From Candidatus Gastranaerophilales bacterium (GTDB lineage: Bacteria; Cyanobacteriota; Vampirovibrionia; Gastranaerophilales; Gastranaerophilaceae): 5,913 bases of DNA. How positions within the stretch are numbered: the first letter of the stretch is position 1; each line of letters starts with the position of its first letter. Location of the stretch: contig CANQAW010000112.1 in the NCBI GenBank assembly GCA_947589525.1, positions 1-5,913 on the forward strand, written 5' to 3'. Below are positions 1 to 5,516 of the stretch, piece by piece. The position numbers and the translations under genes are program-made. Under the pieces are notes generated by a model. That model was not told where the DNA came from and searched no databases. It saw nothing but the letters and a program-made list of their open reading frames with translations.

Positions 1-505
1 CCCATTCGCTTCTTGCAATTTCAGCACCGCCCAAACGGCCCGATACCATAACTTTTATACCTTGAACACCCGCACGCATTGTTCTTTGCATTGCTTGTTT
101 CATGGCACGTCTGAATGCGATACGTTTTTCAAGTTGAAGTGCAATATTTTCGGCAACCAGTTGAGCGTCGACATCTATTCTTGCAACTTCCACAACATCA
201 ATTGTAACTGCGTTTGTTTTAATCAATTTTGCAACAGCAAGCCTTAATTCATCTATACCTTGACCGCCGCGGCCTACAACAATACCGGGTTTAGCGGTAA
301 CTACCGTGATATTAATATTGTTTGCTTTTCTTGCAATATTAATTCTGGACACACCCGCAACATACAATTTTTTCTTAATAAATTTTCTGATTTGCGCATC
401 TTGTTTTATATTTTTAGCATATTGACCTTTTTTAGCAAACCATGTAGAAACCCATGGTTCAATTATACCTACTCTAAATCCGGTCGGATTTGTTTTTTGT
501 CCCAT
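1..505 (-). CDS. rpsC: 30S ribosomal protein S3, partial (3' end beyond the left edge)
   Basis: Small-subunit protein of the 30S head, at the mRNA entry channel, where the family helps unwind mRNA. The first 168 residues are visible and the reading frame is open at base 1. Family members are usually about 210 to 240 residues, so the end of the C-terminal domain is missing only because the window stops. The start MGQKTNPTGFRVGI is the classic S3 N-terminus. The KH domain shows its GxxG loop in VVGRGGQG (about residues 77-83). The C-terminal domain begins with the conserved GIKVMVSGRLGGAEIAR (about 149-165). The start lies 11 bases after the rplV stop, and a GGAG ribosome binding site (514-517) abuts that stop codon, which suggests translational coupling. 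It was not listed as a closed frame because it lacks a stop. Identification is secure. Confidence 0.98.
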   Translation of the reverse strand, partial: MGQKTNPTGFRVGIIEPWVSTWFAKKGQYAKNIKQDAQIRKFIKKKLYVAGVSRINIARKANNINITVVTAKPGIVVGRGGQGIDELRLAVAKLIKTNAVTIDVVEVARIDVDAQLVAENIALQLEKRIAFRRAMKQAMQRTMRAGVQGIKVMVSGRLGGAEIARSEW

Positions 506-516
506 TATTGTTTCTC

Positions 517-852
517 CTAATCTTTCACTACTTTAACCGTTAAGTGAGATGTTCTTTTTAATCTCTTATACATTCTGCCTTGAGCACGAGCTCTGACGCG
601 TCTGTATGTCGCAGATTCATCGGCATATATTTCGGAAATCTTTAAAACATCTGCGTTTGCGCCGAATTTTTCGGAAGCATTTGCTATAGCAGCGTTAAGA
701 TTTTTTTCAACAATACGAGCGGCAAAATAAGGCATATATTTTAGCATTCTTTGCGCTTCAACAGCCTTTTTTCCTCGGATTAAATTAATCACTCTGCGGA
801 TTTTTCTAGCTGTCATTTTAATATCTGTTTGTTTTGATATAGCTTCTTGCAT
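517..852 (-). CDS. rplV: 50S ribosomal protein L22
   Basis: Early-assembly large-subunit protein that binds 23S rRNA; its long beta-hairpin lines the nascent-peptide exit tunnel beside L4. It has 111 residues, matching the family's roughly 110. Visible signatures are TARKIRRVINLIRGKKA (about residues 14-30), NAAIANA (53-59) and the C-terminal RVRARAQGRMYKRLKRTSHL (85-104), which contains the basic tip of the hairpin. In other bacteria, changes in this hairpin can give macrolide resistance; no insertion or deletion is evident here. The chosen ATG is preceded by AAGGAA about 10 bases upstream. The gap from rpsS is 18 bases and the stop TAG overlaps the rpsC ribosome binding site, consistent with one operon. 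Confidence 0.98.
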   Translation of the reverse strand: MQEAISKQTDIKMTARKIRRVINLIRGKKAVEAQRMLKYMPYFAARIVEKNLNAAIANASEKFGANADVLKISEIYADESATYRRVRARAQGRMYKRLKRTSHLTVKVVKD

Positions 853-870
853 TTTTCTGTTTCCTTAAAG

Positions 871-1149
871 TTACTTTTTCTTAGCAGTCTTATCGCCTGC
901 GTGACCTCTAAATGTTCTTGTTATTGCAAATTCGCCTAGTTTATGTCCGACCATTTGCTCTGTTACATAAACCGGTACATGAGTTTTGCCGTTGTGAACA
1001 GCGATTGTGTGACCTAGCATGTCAGGCACAATCATAGAAGCTCTTGACCAAGTTTTAATAACTTTTTTTTCGTTTTTTTCATTCATTGCATCAATCTTCT
1101 TTTGCAGGGATTGATGAACGTATGGACCTTTTTTTAATGAACGAGCCAT
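871..1149 (-). CDS. rpsS: 30S ribosomal protein S19
   Basis: Component of the 30S head that contacts S13 and 16S rRNA and takes part in the bridge to the 50S subunit. At 92 residues it is the normal family length. Motifs run in order: the N-terminal MARSLKKGPYV, TWSRASMIVPDMLGHTIAVH (about 33-52), NGKTHVPVYVTEQMVGHKLG (53-72) and TRTFRGHAG (78-85), followed by a short lysine-rich tail. The ATG has a GGAG ribosome binding site about 11 bases upstream (near 1161-1164), just after the rplB stop. The gap to rplB is 17 bases. Nothing is unusual, and the identity is certain from the central block. Confidence 0.98.
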   Translation of the reverse strand: MARSLKKGPYVHQSLQKKIDAMNEKNEKKVIKTWSRASMIVPDMLGHTIAVHNGKTHVPVYVTEQMVGHKLGEFAITRTFRGHAGDKTAKKK

Positions 1150-1166
1150 CTATTTATGTTCTCCTT

Positions 1167-1994
1167 TTATTTTTTTCTTCTTCTTACTATCAACTTGCTT
1201 GAAGCTTTTTTAGGATTACGTGTTTTGTATCCTAATGCAGGTTTGCCCCAAGGAGTTTTCGGGTTACCGCCGGGGCCTGTCTTACCTTCACCACCACCGT
1301 GCGGGTGATCAACAGGGTTCATTGTAACACCGCGAACCGTAGGCTTAATGCCTAAGTGGCGTGTTCTTCCCGCTTTGCCCGTTGATAGATTTTTATATTC
1401 GGAATTTCCCAAAACGCCGATTGTAGCATAACAATCTTTTCTAACCATTCTCATTTCGGAAGACGGAAGTTTTATTGTTACGTATTCGCCTTCTTTAGCC
1501 ATTACCTGAGCGGAATTACCTGCGCTTCTGGCCAATTTTCCGCCTCTGCCGGGTCTCAGTTCAATGTTATGAACCAAAGCACCAAGAGGAATAGCATCTA
1601 AAGGAAGTGCATTTCCTGTTGTGATATCAGCTTCGGGGCCTGAAACAATTTTATCTCCGACATTTAAGTTTTCGGGGCATAAAATGTATCTTTTTTCACC
1701 ATCGGCATAATTTACAAGGCAAATTCTGACATTTCTGTTAGGGTCATATTCAATAGTCATTATTGTTCCTTGAATACCGATTTTATCTCTTTTAAAGTCA
1801 ATTACACGATAAGCGCGTTTATGACCGCCTCCGATATGACGTGTGGTAATTTTACCCGTGTTATTTCTTCCGCCTGACTTAGTTAAAGATTTAACCAATG
1901 ATTTTTCAGGAGTAGAAGTTGTTATTTCGGAATAATCAGGTCTTGTCATTCCACGTTGACCGGGGGAAGTAGGATTAATTTTTCTTGTTGCCAT
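1167..1994 (-). CDS. rplB: 50S ribosomal protein L2
   Basis: Large-subunit protein needed for subunit joining and for the peptidyl-transferase centre. It has 275 residues, the normal bacterial length. The N-terminal RNA-binding domain contains GKITTRHIGGGHKRAYRVID (about 47-66). The SH3-like C-terminal domain ends in the hallmark NPVDHPHGGGEGKT (226-239), with H230 and H232 in the DHPH motif, which holds the histidine (His229 in E. coli) linked to peptidyl-transferase function. The basic tail RRRKK is typical. The start is 4 bases after the rplW stop, and its AGGAG ribosome binding site (2003-2007) lies inside the last codons of rplW, so the two genes are probably translationally coupled. Confidence 0.99.
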   Translation of the reverse strand: MATRKINPTSPGQRGMTRPDYSEITTSTPEKSLVKSLTKSGGRNNTGKITTRHIGGGHKRAYRVIDFKRDKIGIQGTIMTIEYDPNRNVRICLVNYADGEKRYILCPENLNVGDKIVSGPEADITTGNALPLDAIPLGALVHNIELRPGRGGKLARSAGNSAQVMAKEGEYVTIKLPSSEMRMVRKDCYATIGVLGNSEYKNLSTGKAGRTRHLGIKPTVRGVTMNPVDHPHGGGEGKTGPGGNPKTPWGKPALGYKTRNPKKASSKLIVRRRKK

Positions 1995-1998
1995 AATC

Positions 1999-2307
1999 TT
2001 ATACTCCTGTCAATTCTTCGATAGGGTCACCCGCTATTGTAACAATAGCTTTTTTCCCTGATTGAGTTCTGCCAAATTTCATACCCATTCTCTTTTGATG
2101 AGAAGGCATATAAACCGTTCTTACTTTCTTAACTTTGCGGTTTGGATAAGCCTGTTCGACAGCTTGTGCAATTTCAACTTTTGTAGCATCTTTAGCCACT
2201 TCAAAAGTATATGTGTTATTAGCTGTTAACATCATCGATTTTTCGGTGATAACAGGCTTTTTGATTACACTGTATAATCTTTCTTTGTTGGTATTTGTGT
2301 TTGTCAT
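1999..2307 (-). CDS. rplW: 50S ribosomal protein L23
   Basis: L23 sits at the exit of the nascent-chain tunnel and in bacteria is the docking site for trigger factor and SRP. It has 102 residues, the usual size. Recognisable blocks are YSVIKKPVITEKSM (about 12-25), with the conserved TEK, then YTFEVAKDATKVEIAQAVE (33-51) and the KVKKVRTV strand (58-65). The N-terminus begins with an unusual TNTNTN run. The ATG shares one base with the rplD stop (TAATG). No strong ribosome binding site is present: only a weak AAAGG lies rather far upstream. Translation therefore probably depends on re-initiation by ribosomes finishing rplD. Confidence 0.97.
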   Translation of the reverse strand: MTNTNTNKERLYSVIKKPVITEKSMMLTANNTYTFEVAKDATKVEIAQAVEQAYPNRKVKKVRTVYMPSHQKRMGMKFGRTQSGKKAIVTIAGDPIEELTGV

Positions 2308-2963
2308 TATTTTGCCAACCTTTCAGTGATAAAGTTAATAGCGGATTCGGTAGCAATAATAGTATCAGCTTCAACAATATCTTTAACATTCAAATTTGTG
2401 GGAAGAAGTAATTTAACGCTGGGTATATTTCTTGCGCTCAGCTGTAGATTTTTATTTTCTTCAGCGGATAAATCTGCAATAATTAAAACTTTTCCTTGAG
2501 CATTAAGGTCTTTTAAAATCTTAATCATTGCTTTTGTTTTTGCTTCGGTAATTTCGGAAAAATCTTTAACAACCGTCATTACTTCTAATTTTGCGCTAAG
2601 AGCGGATTTCAATGCCAGTTTTCTTGCTTTTTGAGGCAATTCCGTTTCATAACTTCTCGGTTTTGGACCAAAAATGACTCCGCCGCCTCTGAACAACGGG
2701 CTTCTCAAAGAACCTGCACGAGCTCTGCCTGTTCCTTTTTGTTTCCAAGGCTTTTTACCGCCGCCTGAAACTTCAGCTCTTGTTTTGGCACTTGCTAAAC
2801 CTGCACGAGCGTTGTTTAATTGTCTTTTAAGAGCAAGATACATAACATGAGTATTTGGTTCAACTCCAAAGACGGAACCTTCAAGATTGATTTGTCCCAG
2901 CTCCGAACCTTGAGTTGATAATAATTTTACTGTTTTATTTTCTGTTTTTGTATTTTTTGTCAT
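2307..2963 (-). CDS. rplD: 50S ribosomal protein L4
   Basis: Large-subunit assembly protein whose long basic loop lines the polypeptide exit tunnel opposite L22. It has 218 residues, near the family norm of about 200 to 210, with the small excess at the lysine- and threonine-rich N-terminus. The loop is diagnostic: AEVSGGGKKPWKQKGTGRAR (about 63-82), followed by AGSLRSPLFRGGGVIFGPKP (83-102). In E. coli, L4 represses the S10 operon through a long leader before rpsJ. The leader expected from the candidate rpsJ promoter here is only a few tens of bases, so that mechanism is not supported. An AGAGG ribosome binding site overlaps the rplC stop, 9 bases before the ATG. The 3' end overlaps rplW by one base. 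Confidence 0.98.
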   Translation of the reverse strand: MTKNTKTENKTVKLLSTQGSELGQINLEGSVFGVEPNTHVMYLALKRQLNNARAGLASAKTRAEVSGGGKKPWKQKGTGRARAGSLRSPLFRGGGVIFGPKPRSYETELPQKARKLALKSALSAKLEVMTVVKDFSEITEAKTKAMIKILKDLNAQGKVLIIADLSAEENKNLQLSARNIPSVKLLLPTNLNVKDIVEADTIIATESAINFITERLAK

Positions 2964-2972
2964 TGCGCACCT

Positions 2973-3608
2973 CTAATTCCATTTAGTCCTGGCAGGTTTT
3001 ATTGTAACAAGTTTGCCTTCAGGACCGGGGATAGCACCTTTGATTAATAATAATTTTTTATCTGCGATAACTTTTGCTACCGTCAGTTTGGTAACGGTAA
3101 CTTTTTCATTACCCATATTACCCGCCATTCTCTTGCCTTTTACAACACGGCTTGGCGTAGTACCGGCACCAATTGAACCCGGAGCTCTGTGATTTTTAGA
3201 GCCGTGACCCATCGGTCCTCTTGAGAAGTTGTGTCTTTTTACCGTTCCTTGAAATCCTTTTCCGATTGAACGACCGGTAACATCGACTTTTTGAACATTT
3301 TCCAAAACTTCCAAAGAAATTTTTTGTCCTACAGTGAATTTAGAAGCATCATCTACTCTGAATTCCTGTAAATGTCTGAAGTTTTCAAGATTATTTTTCT
3401 TGAAATGACCGATTTGTGCTTTTGTCAAGTGTTTTTCTTTAGCAGGAACAACACCGACTTGAATAGCGTTATAACCGTCTGTTTCAGTTGTTTTAACTTG
3501 CGTTACAACAGCTTCTTCAACAGCAACGACAGTCACCGGAATACATAGACCGGCTTCATCATATATTTGTGTCATTCCAAGTTTTTTACCAATAACACCG
3601 ATTGTCAT
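2973..3608 (-). CDS. rplC: 50S ribosomal protein L3
   Basis: Early-assembly 50S protein whose extended loop reaches toward the peptidyl-transferase centre. It has 211 residues, the standard length. Signatures are IGVIGKKLGMTQIYDEAG at the start, KVDVTGRSIGKGFQGTVKRH (about 107-126) and the loop HGSKNHRAPGSIGAGTTPSR (135-154), then KRMAGNMGNEKVTV. In E. coli the loop reads GSIGQNQ and Gln150 is methylated by PrmB; here the equivalent stretch is GSIGAGT, so that target is absent, as in many bacteria. The ATG has an AAAGG ribosome binding site (3615-3619). Unlike the genes after it, rplC is separated from the gene before it by 136 bases, so it may have its own promoter or leader. Confidence 0.98.
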   Translation of the reverse strand: MTIGVIGKKLGMTQIYDEAGLCIPVTVVAVEEAVVTQVKTTETDGYNAIQVGVVPAKEKHLTKAQIGHFKKNNLENFRHLQEFRVDDASKFTVGQKISLEVLENVQKVDVTGRSIGKGFQGTVKRHNFSRGPMGHGSKNHRAPGSIGAGTTPSRVVKGKRMAGNMGNEKVTVTKLTVAKVIADKKLLLIKGAIPGPEGKLVTIKPARTKWN

Positions 3609-3744
3609 GTTAAACCTTTCTGTTGTGAGAGCTACTTTTAGGTATTTCTCTTTAGTGTACTTACTTGACTTTGTTTAATTTAAACTCTGTCTTTTTAAAT
3701 AGATCACATTAATATTAAATTGTATGTGTTCTTAAATGAAGTAA
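3609..3744 (-). other. Unusually long rpsJ-rplC intergenic region, possible internal promoter or leader
   Basis: This 136-base AT-rich spacer contrasts with gaps of 18 bases or less elsewhere in the operon. On the coding (minus) strand it holds a TACAAT hexamer (3719-3724) that resembles a -10 box, but no good -35 box lies at the right distance. It also holds a 13-base palindrome, GTTTAA-A-TTAAAC (3673-3685), and the rplC ribosome binding site (3615-3619). No open frame or RNA gene is recognisable. The long gap suggests separate initiation or leader control for rplC, but the sequence does not prove either. Confidence 0.35.
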
Positions 3745-3760
3745 TTATAGTTTTACTTCA
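3737..3760 (-). other. AT-rich hairpin across the rpsJ stop codon
   Basis: On the coding strand TGAAGTAA and TTACTTCA form a perfect 8-base-pair inverted repeat around an 8-base loop that contains the rpsJ TAA stop. Only two of the eight pairs are G-C and no U-run follows, so it is not a standard intrinsic terminator. It could weakly attenuate transcription or protect the 3' end of an rpsJ message. It could also be chance in AT-rich DNA. Confidence 0.3.
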
Positions 3761-4062
3761 ATATCAACGCCTGAAGGTAAATCCATTCTGGATAATTCTT
3801 CCGTTGTTTGCTGCGTTGGTTCATAGATATCGATAATTCTTTTATGAGTTCTCATTTCAAAATGTTCACGAGACTTTTTATCAACGTGAGGCGAACGAAG
3901 AACACAATATACTCTACGTTTTGTAGGCATAGGGATAGGACCTGATACGGAAGCATCAGTTCTTTTTGCCGTTTCTACAATTTTTTGAGCAGAACTATCA
4001 ATTAATTGATGGTCGTACGCTTTTAAGCATACTCTGATTCTTTGTCTTTTTGCTGTGCTCAT
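3745..4062 (-). CDS. rpsJ: 30S ribosomal protein S10 (NusE)
   Basis: Component of the 30S head; with NusB it also forms the NusB-NusE antitermination complex, and it can bridge RNA polymerase to the ribosome through NusG. It has 105 residues, the family length. Motifs in order: QRIRVCLKAYDHQLIDSSA (about 7-25), SGPIPMPTKRRVYCVLRSPH (40-59), HVDKKSREHFEMRTHKRIID (59-78) and the C-terminal LPSGVDIEVKL (95-105). The ATG has an AAAGG ribosome binding site (4069-4073), 6 bases upstream. It is the first ribosomal gene of the cluster. The gene upstream on the same strand is a kinase-like protein, not tuf or fusA, and 136 bases separate it from rplC, so it is somewhat detached from the operon. Confidence 0.98.
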   Translation of the reverse strand: MSTAKRQRIRVCLKAYDHQLIDSSAQKIVETAKRTDASVSGPIPMPTKRRVYCVLRSPHVDKKSREHFEMRTHKRIIDIYEPTQQTTEELSRMDLPSGVDIEVKL

Positions 4063-4106
4063 TTTTTACCTTTTCTATAATATAATTATAATACGGTAAT
4101 TTTAAC

Positions 4107-4133
4107 CTTATAATAAACAAAATCTTTCGTCAA
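4107..4133 (-). promoter_or_regulatory. Candidate sigma-70-type promoter for rpsJ
   Basis: Reading toward rpsJ, TTGACG (4128-4133) matches five of six bases of the -35 consensus, and TATAAG (4107-4112) matches five of six of the -10 consensus. The spacer is 15 bases, shorter than the ideal 17, which lowers confidence. A start about seven bases downstream would give a leader of roughly 40 bases ending in the AAAGG site of rpsJ, too short for an E. coli-type S10 leader. A second TATAAT-like stretch lies nearer the gene (about 4082-4093) but has no matching -35 box. Confidence 0.4.
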
Positions 4134-4201
4134 CAAGTTTTTTTATTGTAAGTTTACATAACTATAAAAAAGGTAAATATATTTTTTTGCTTTTAATTTT
4201 G

Positions 4202-5410
4202 CTAATGAAATATACCGAGTATTTCATTAATTCCCACGCCTTGTTTTAAAGAATTTTCAAGCAGACTGTTTAAGGAATATTCACTGTCATTTCCGCCCAT
4301 ACCGAATATACCCCATATTTTTCTTGCTTTGTAATTATCACTAACGCATCCGCCTATATCTAAAAGATATCCGCCTTTAGTTCTTTGATTTTTTGAATCG
4401 CCGTAGTGCATGTAATGATTTTGAAGCCAATGTGTAAGCTTTATCCCTGTATTTTTAGCTTTAGTATCATCATCTATATAATCAAAAACAAGCCACGGGG
4501 TATCAGGGCATATTTTAGAACTGCCATAGCGTTTATATAACCCCGCATTTGCCATGTAAAATTTCGGCACATCGGTAACATTATCTTTTGCAAGCTGTCT
4601 TGACAGAGCTATTTCAACAAGCCCCGAATTTATATCCAGTGATTTGCCCCGAAGGGAAGAATATATTTTAATCGCAACGGTATTATTAAATTCATCGGTT
4701 AATTTATAAACCTCGCCTACCTCGCCTCCGCCTATATAAACTGCGGTAATTTCCTTATTGCCCGCTTTGAATTTATATACGTCGTCAAATTTGTGTCCTC
4801 TTGCAAATTTTGATAATGTTTCGGCAATCTGTGCAATATCTTCCCCTTGGAATATTGGAGCAATATCATCAATTATATATGCACTGCCGTTTTTTCGCAG
4901 GCTGTTATCCGCCATAACGGCAAAACGCTCGGGAATATCAAAAGTTTTTATATCAAAGCCGTCAAACAAATTAACATCGGAGTCTAAATCCAAGTTTGAA
5001 TTTTCGAGGCAGAATTTATATTCTTTTGATGTTTTGGTAAAAAGTTTAGCTATATTCGGCGCTCTGTCTTTAATATTTAAATAATTAATACTGTCGTATA
5101 AAGAGTTATCGGGCGTTAAATAGGTTTGAGAAGTATCAAAAATTACAGCGTTATTATCATCTTGGCATATTTCCTTTGAAACATCGCAACAATTTGTTTT
5201 ATCCGATTTATCTCGGTATTCAAGCAGAGGATGGATTGTTAAAAGATGAGCTTTTAAAAGTTCAAATTCAGCCGGCATACGGAGATTTTGAATATTTTCT
5301 CCTGAAGCTTCATTTTCGGGCGAATTTCGAGTTTGATCTTTTTGTGTATATTTTTTTCCCGTATAATATATTTTATTTGCACTTAACGAATTATTAACAC
5401 TTATCAACAT
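4202..5410 (-). CDS. Divergent kinase-like (protein kinase or phosphotransferase fold) protein of unknown function
   Basis: 402 residues; I do not recognise the family as a whole. The C-terminal half has a kinase-like order of motifs: a glycine-rich loop IGGGEVGEVYKL (226-237), VAIK with candidate ATP-binding K248, a helix-C-like E266 in GLVEIAL, a hinge-like WLVFDYI (306-312), then HYGDSKN (335-341) and LLDIGG (349-354), which would stand for the catalytic HxD/HGD and the metal-binding DFG. The spacing is odd: D338 to D351 is 13 residues where kinases and aminoglycoside phosphotransferases usually have about 18, and only about 50 residues follow DIGG, so the C-lobe is very small. Activity is therefore uncertain. 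Residues 1-200 show no known domain, no signal peptide and no membrane segment. The ATG lacks a strong ribosome binding site. No terminator separates it from rpsJ, 139 bases downstream. It might instead be a pseudokinase or an effector. Confidence 0.75.
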   Translation of the reverse strand: MLISVNNSLSANKIYYTGKKYTQKDQTRNSPENEASGENIQNLRMPAEFELLKAHLLTIHPLLEYRDKSDKTNCCDVSKEICQDDNNAVIFDTSQTYLTPDNSLYDSINYLNIKDRAPNIAKLFTKTSKEYKFCLENSNLDLDSDVNLFDGFDIKTFDIPERFAVMADNSLRKNGSAYIIDDIAPIFQGEDIAQIAETLSKFARGHKFDDVYKFKAGNKEITAVYIGGGEVGEVYKLTDEFNNTVAIKIYSSLRGKSLDINSGLVEIALSRQLAKDNVTDVPKFYMANAGLYKRYGSSKICPDTPWLVFDYIDDDTKAKNTGIKLTHWLQNHYMHYGDSKNQRTKGGYLLDIGGCVSDNYKARKIWGIFGMGGNDSEYSLNSLLENSLKQGVGINEILGIFH

Positions 5411-5444
5411 AATCTTAAACCATATGATATTAAATAAAAGTCAA
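5400..5444. promoter_or_regulatory. Possible overlapping divergent promoter elements
   Basis: The near-palindromic CATATGATAT (5421-5430) gives a -10-like hexamer in each direction: TATGAT (5423-5428) on the plus strand, with TTATCA (5401-5406) 16 bases upstream as a possible -35, and TATCAT (5429-5424) on the minus strand. A TTGACT on the minus strand (5444-5439) is a good -35 match but too close to that -10. A minus-strand start here would leave fewer than about ten leader bases before the kinase-like gene, fitting its lack of a ribosome binding site. This is tentative. Confidence 0.25.
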
Positions 5445-5485
5445 AAAAATAAAAAATTGCCTTCAAACGGCAAAAAAATTTTTTT
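5443..5485. terminator. Hairpin with flanking T and A runs between divergent genes (terminator-like or attenuator-like)
   Basis: TTGCC (5457-5461) and GGCAA (5469-5473) form a 5-base-pair stem with a 7-base loop. On the minus strand the stem is followed at once by TTTTTTATTTTTTT (5456-5443), the geometry of an intrinsic terminator. On the plus strand it is followed by seven A and then seven T (5472-5485), a less ideal arrangement. It lies between two genes that start in opposite directions, so it ends neither. It may block antisense transcription entering either gene or act as a leader attenuator. The stem is short. Confidence 0.4.
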
Positions 5486-5516
5486 AGGATGTTTAAAATA
5501 AAAACGGGAGAAAAGT

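Noticed and set aside
62..520. Two plus-strand open frames of 61 and 86 codons
   Set aside because: They lie antisense inside rpsC, whose minus-strand protein is unmistakable. The translations are cysteine- and asparagine-rich with no recognisable motif and no ribosome binding site.
1..4062. Possible frameshift, insertion or duplicated ribosomal gene in the operon
   Set aside because: All seven complete proteins have family-typical length and continuous motifs, and S3 is cut only by the window edge.
4141..4201. Possible intrinsic terminator after the kinase-like gene
   Set aside because: Only AT-rich runs and a short TGTAA-AC-TTACA repeat with a 2-base centre are present. The loop is too small and there is no GC stem before a U-run.
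4758..5084. Plus-strand open frame of 108 codons
   Set aside because: It is antisense to the kinase-like gene and covers its Gly-rich-loop-proximal region. The minus-strand frame is far longer and has coherent motifs.
5176..5397. Plus-strand open frame of 73 codons
   Set aside because: It is antisense to the N-terminal part of the kinase-like gene, with no ribosome binding site or recognisable domain.
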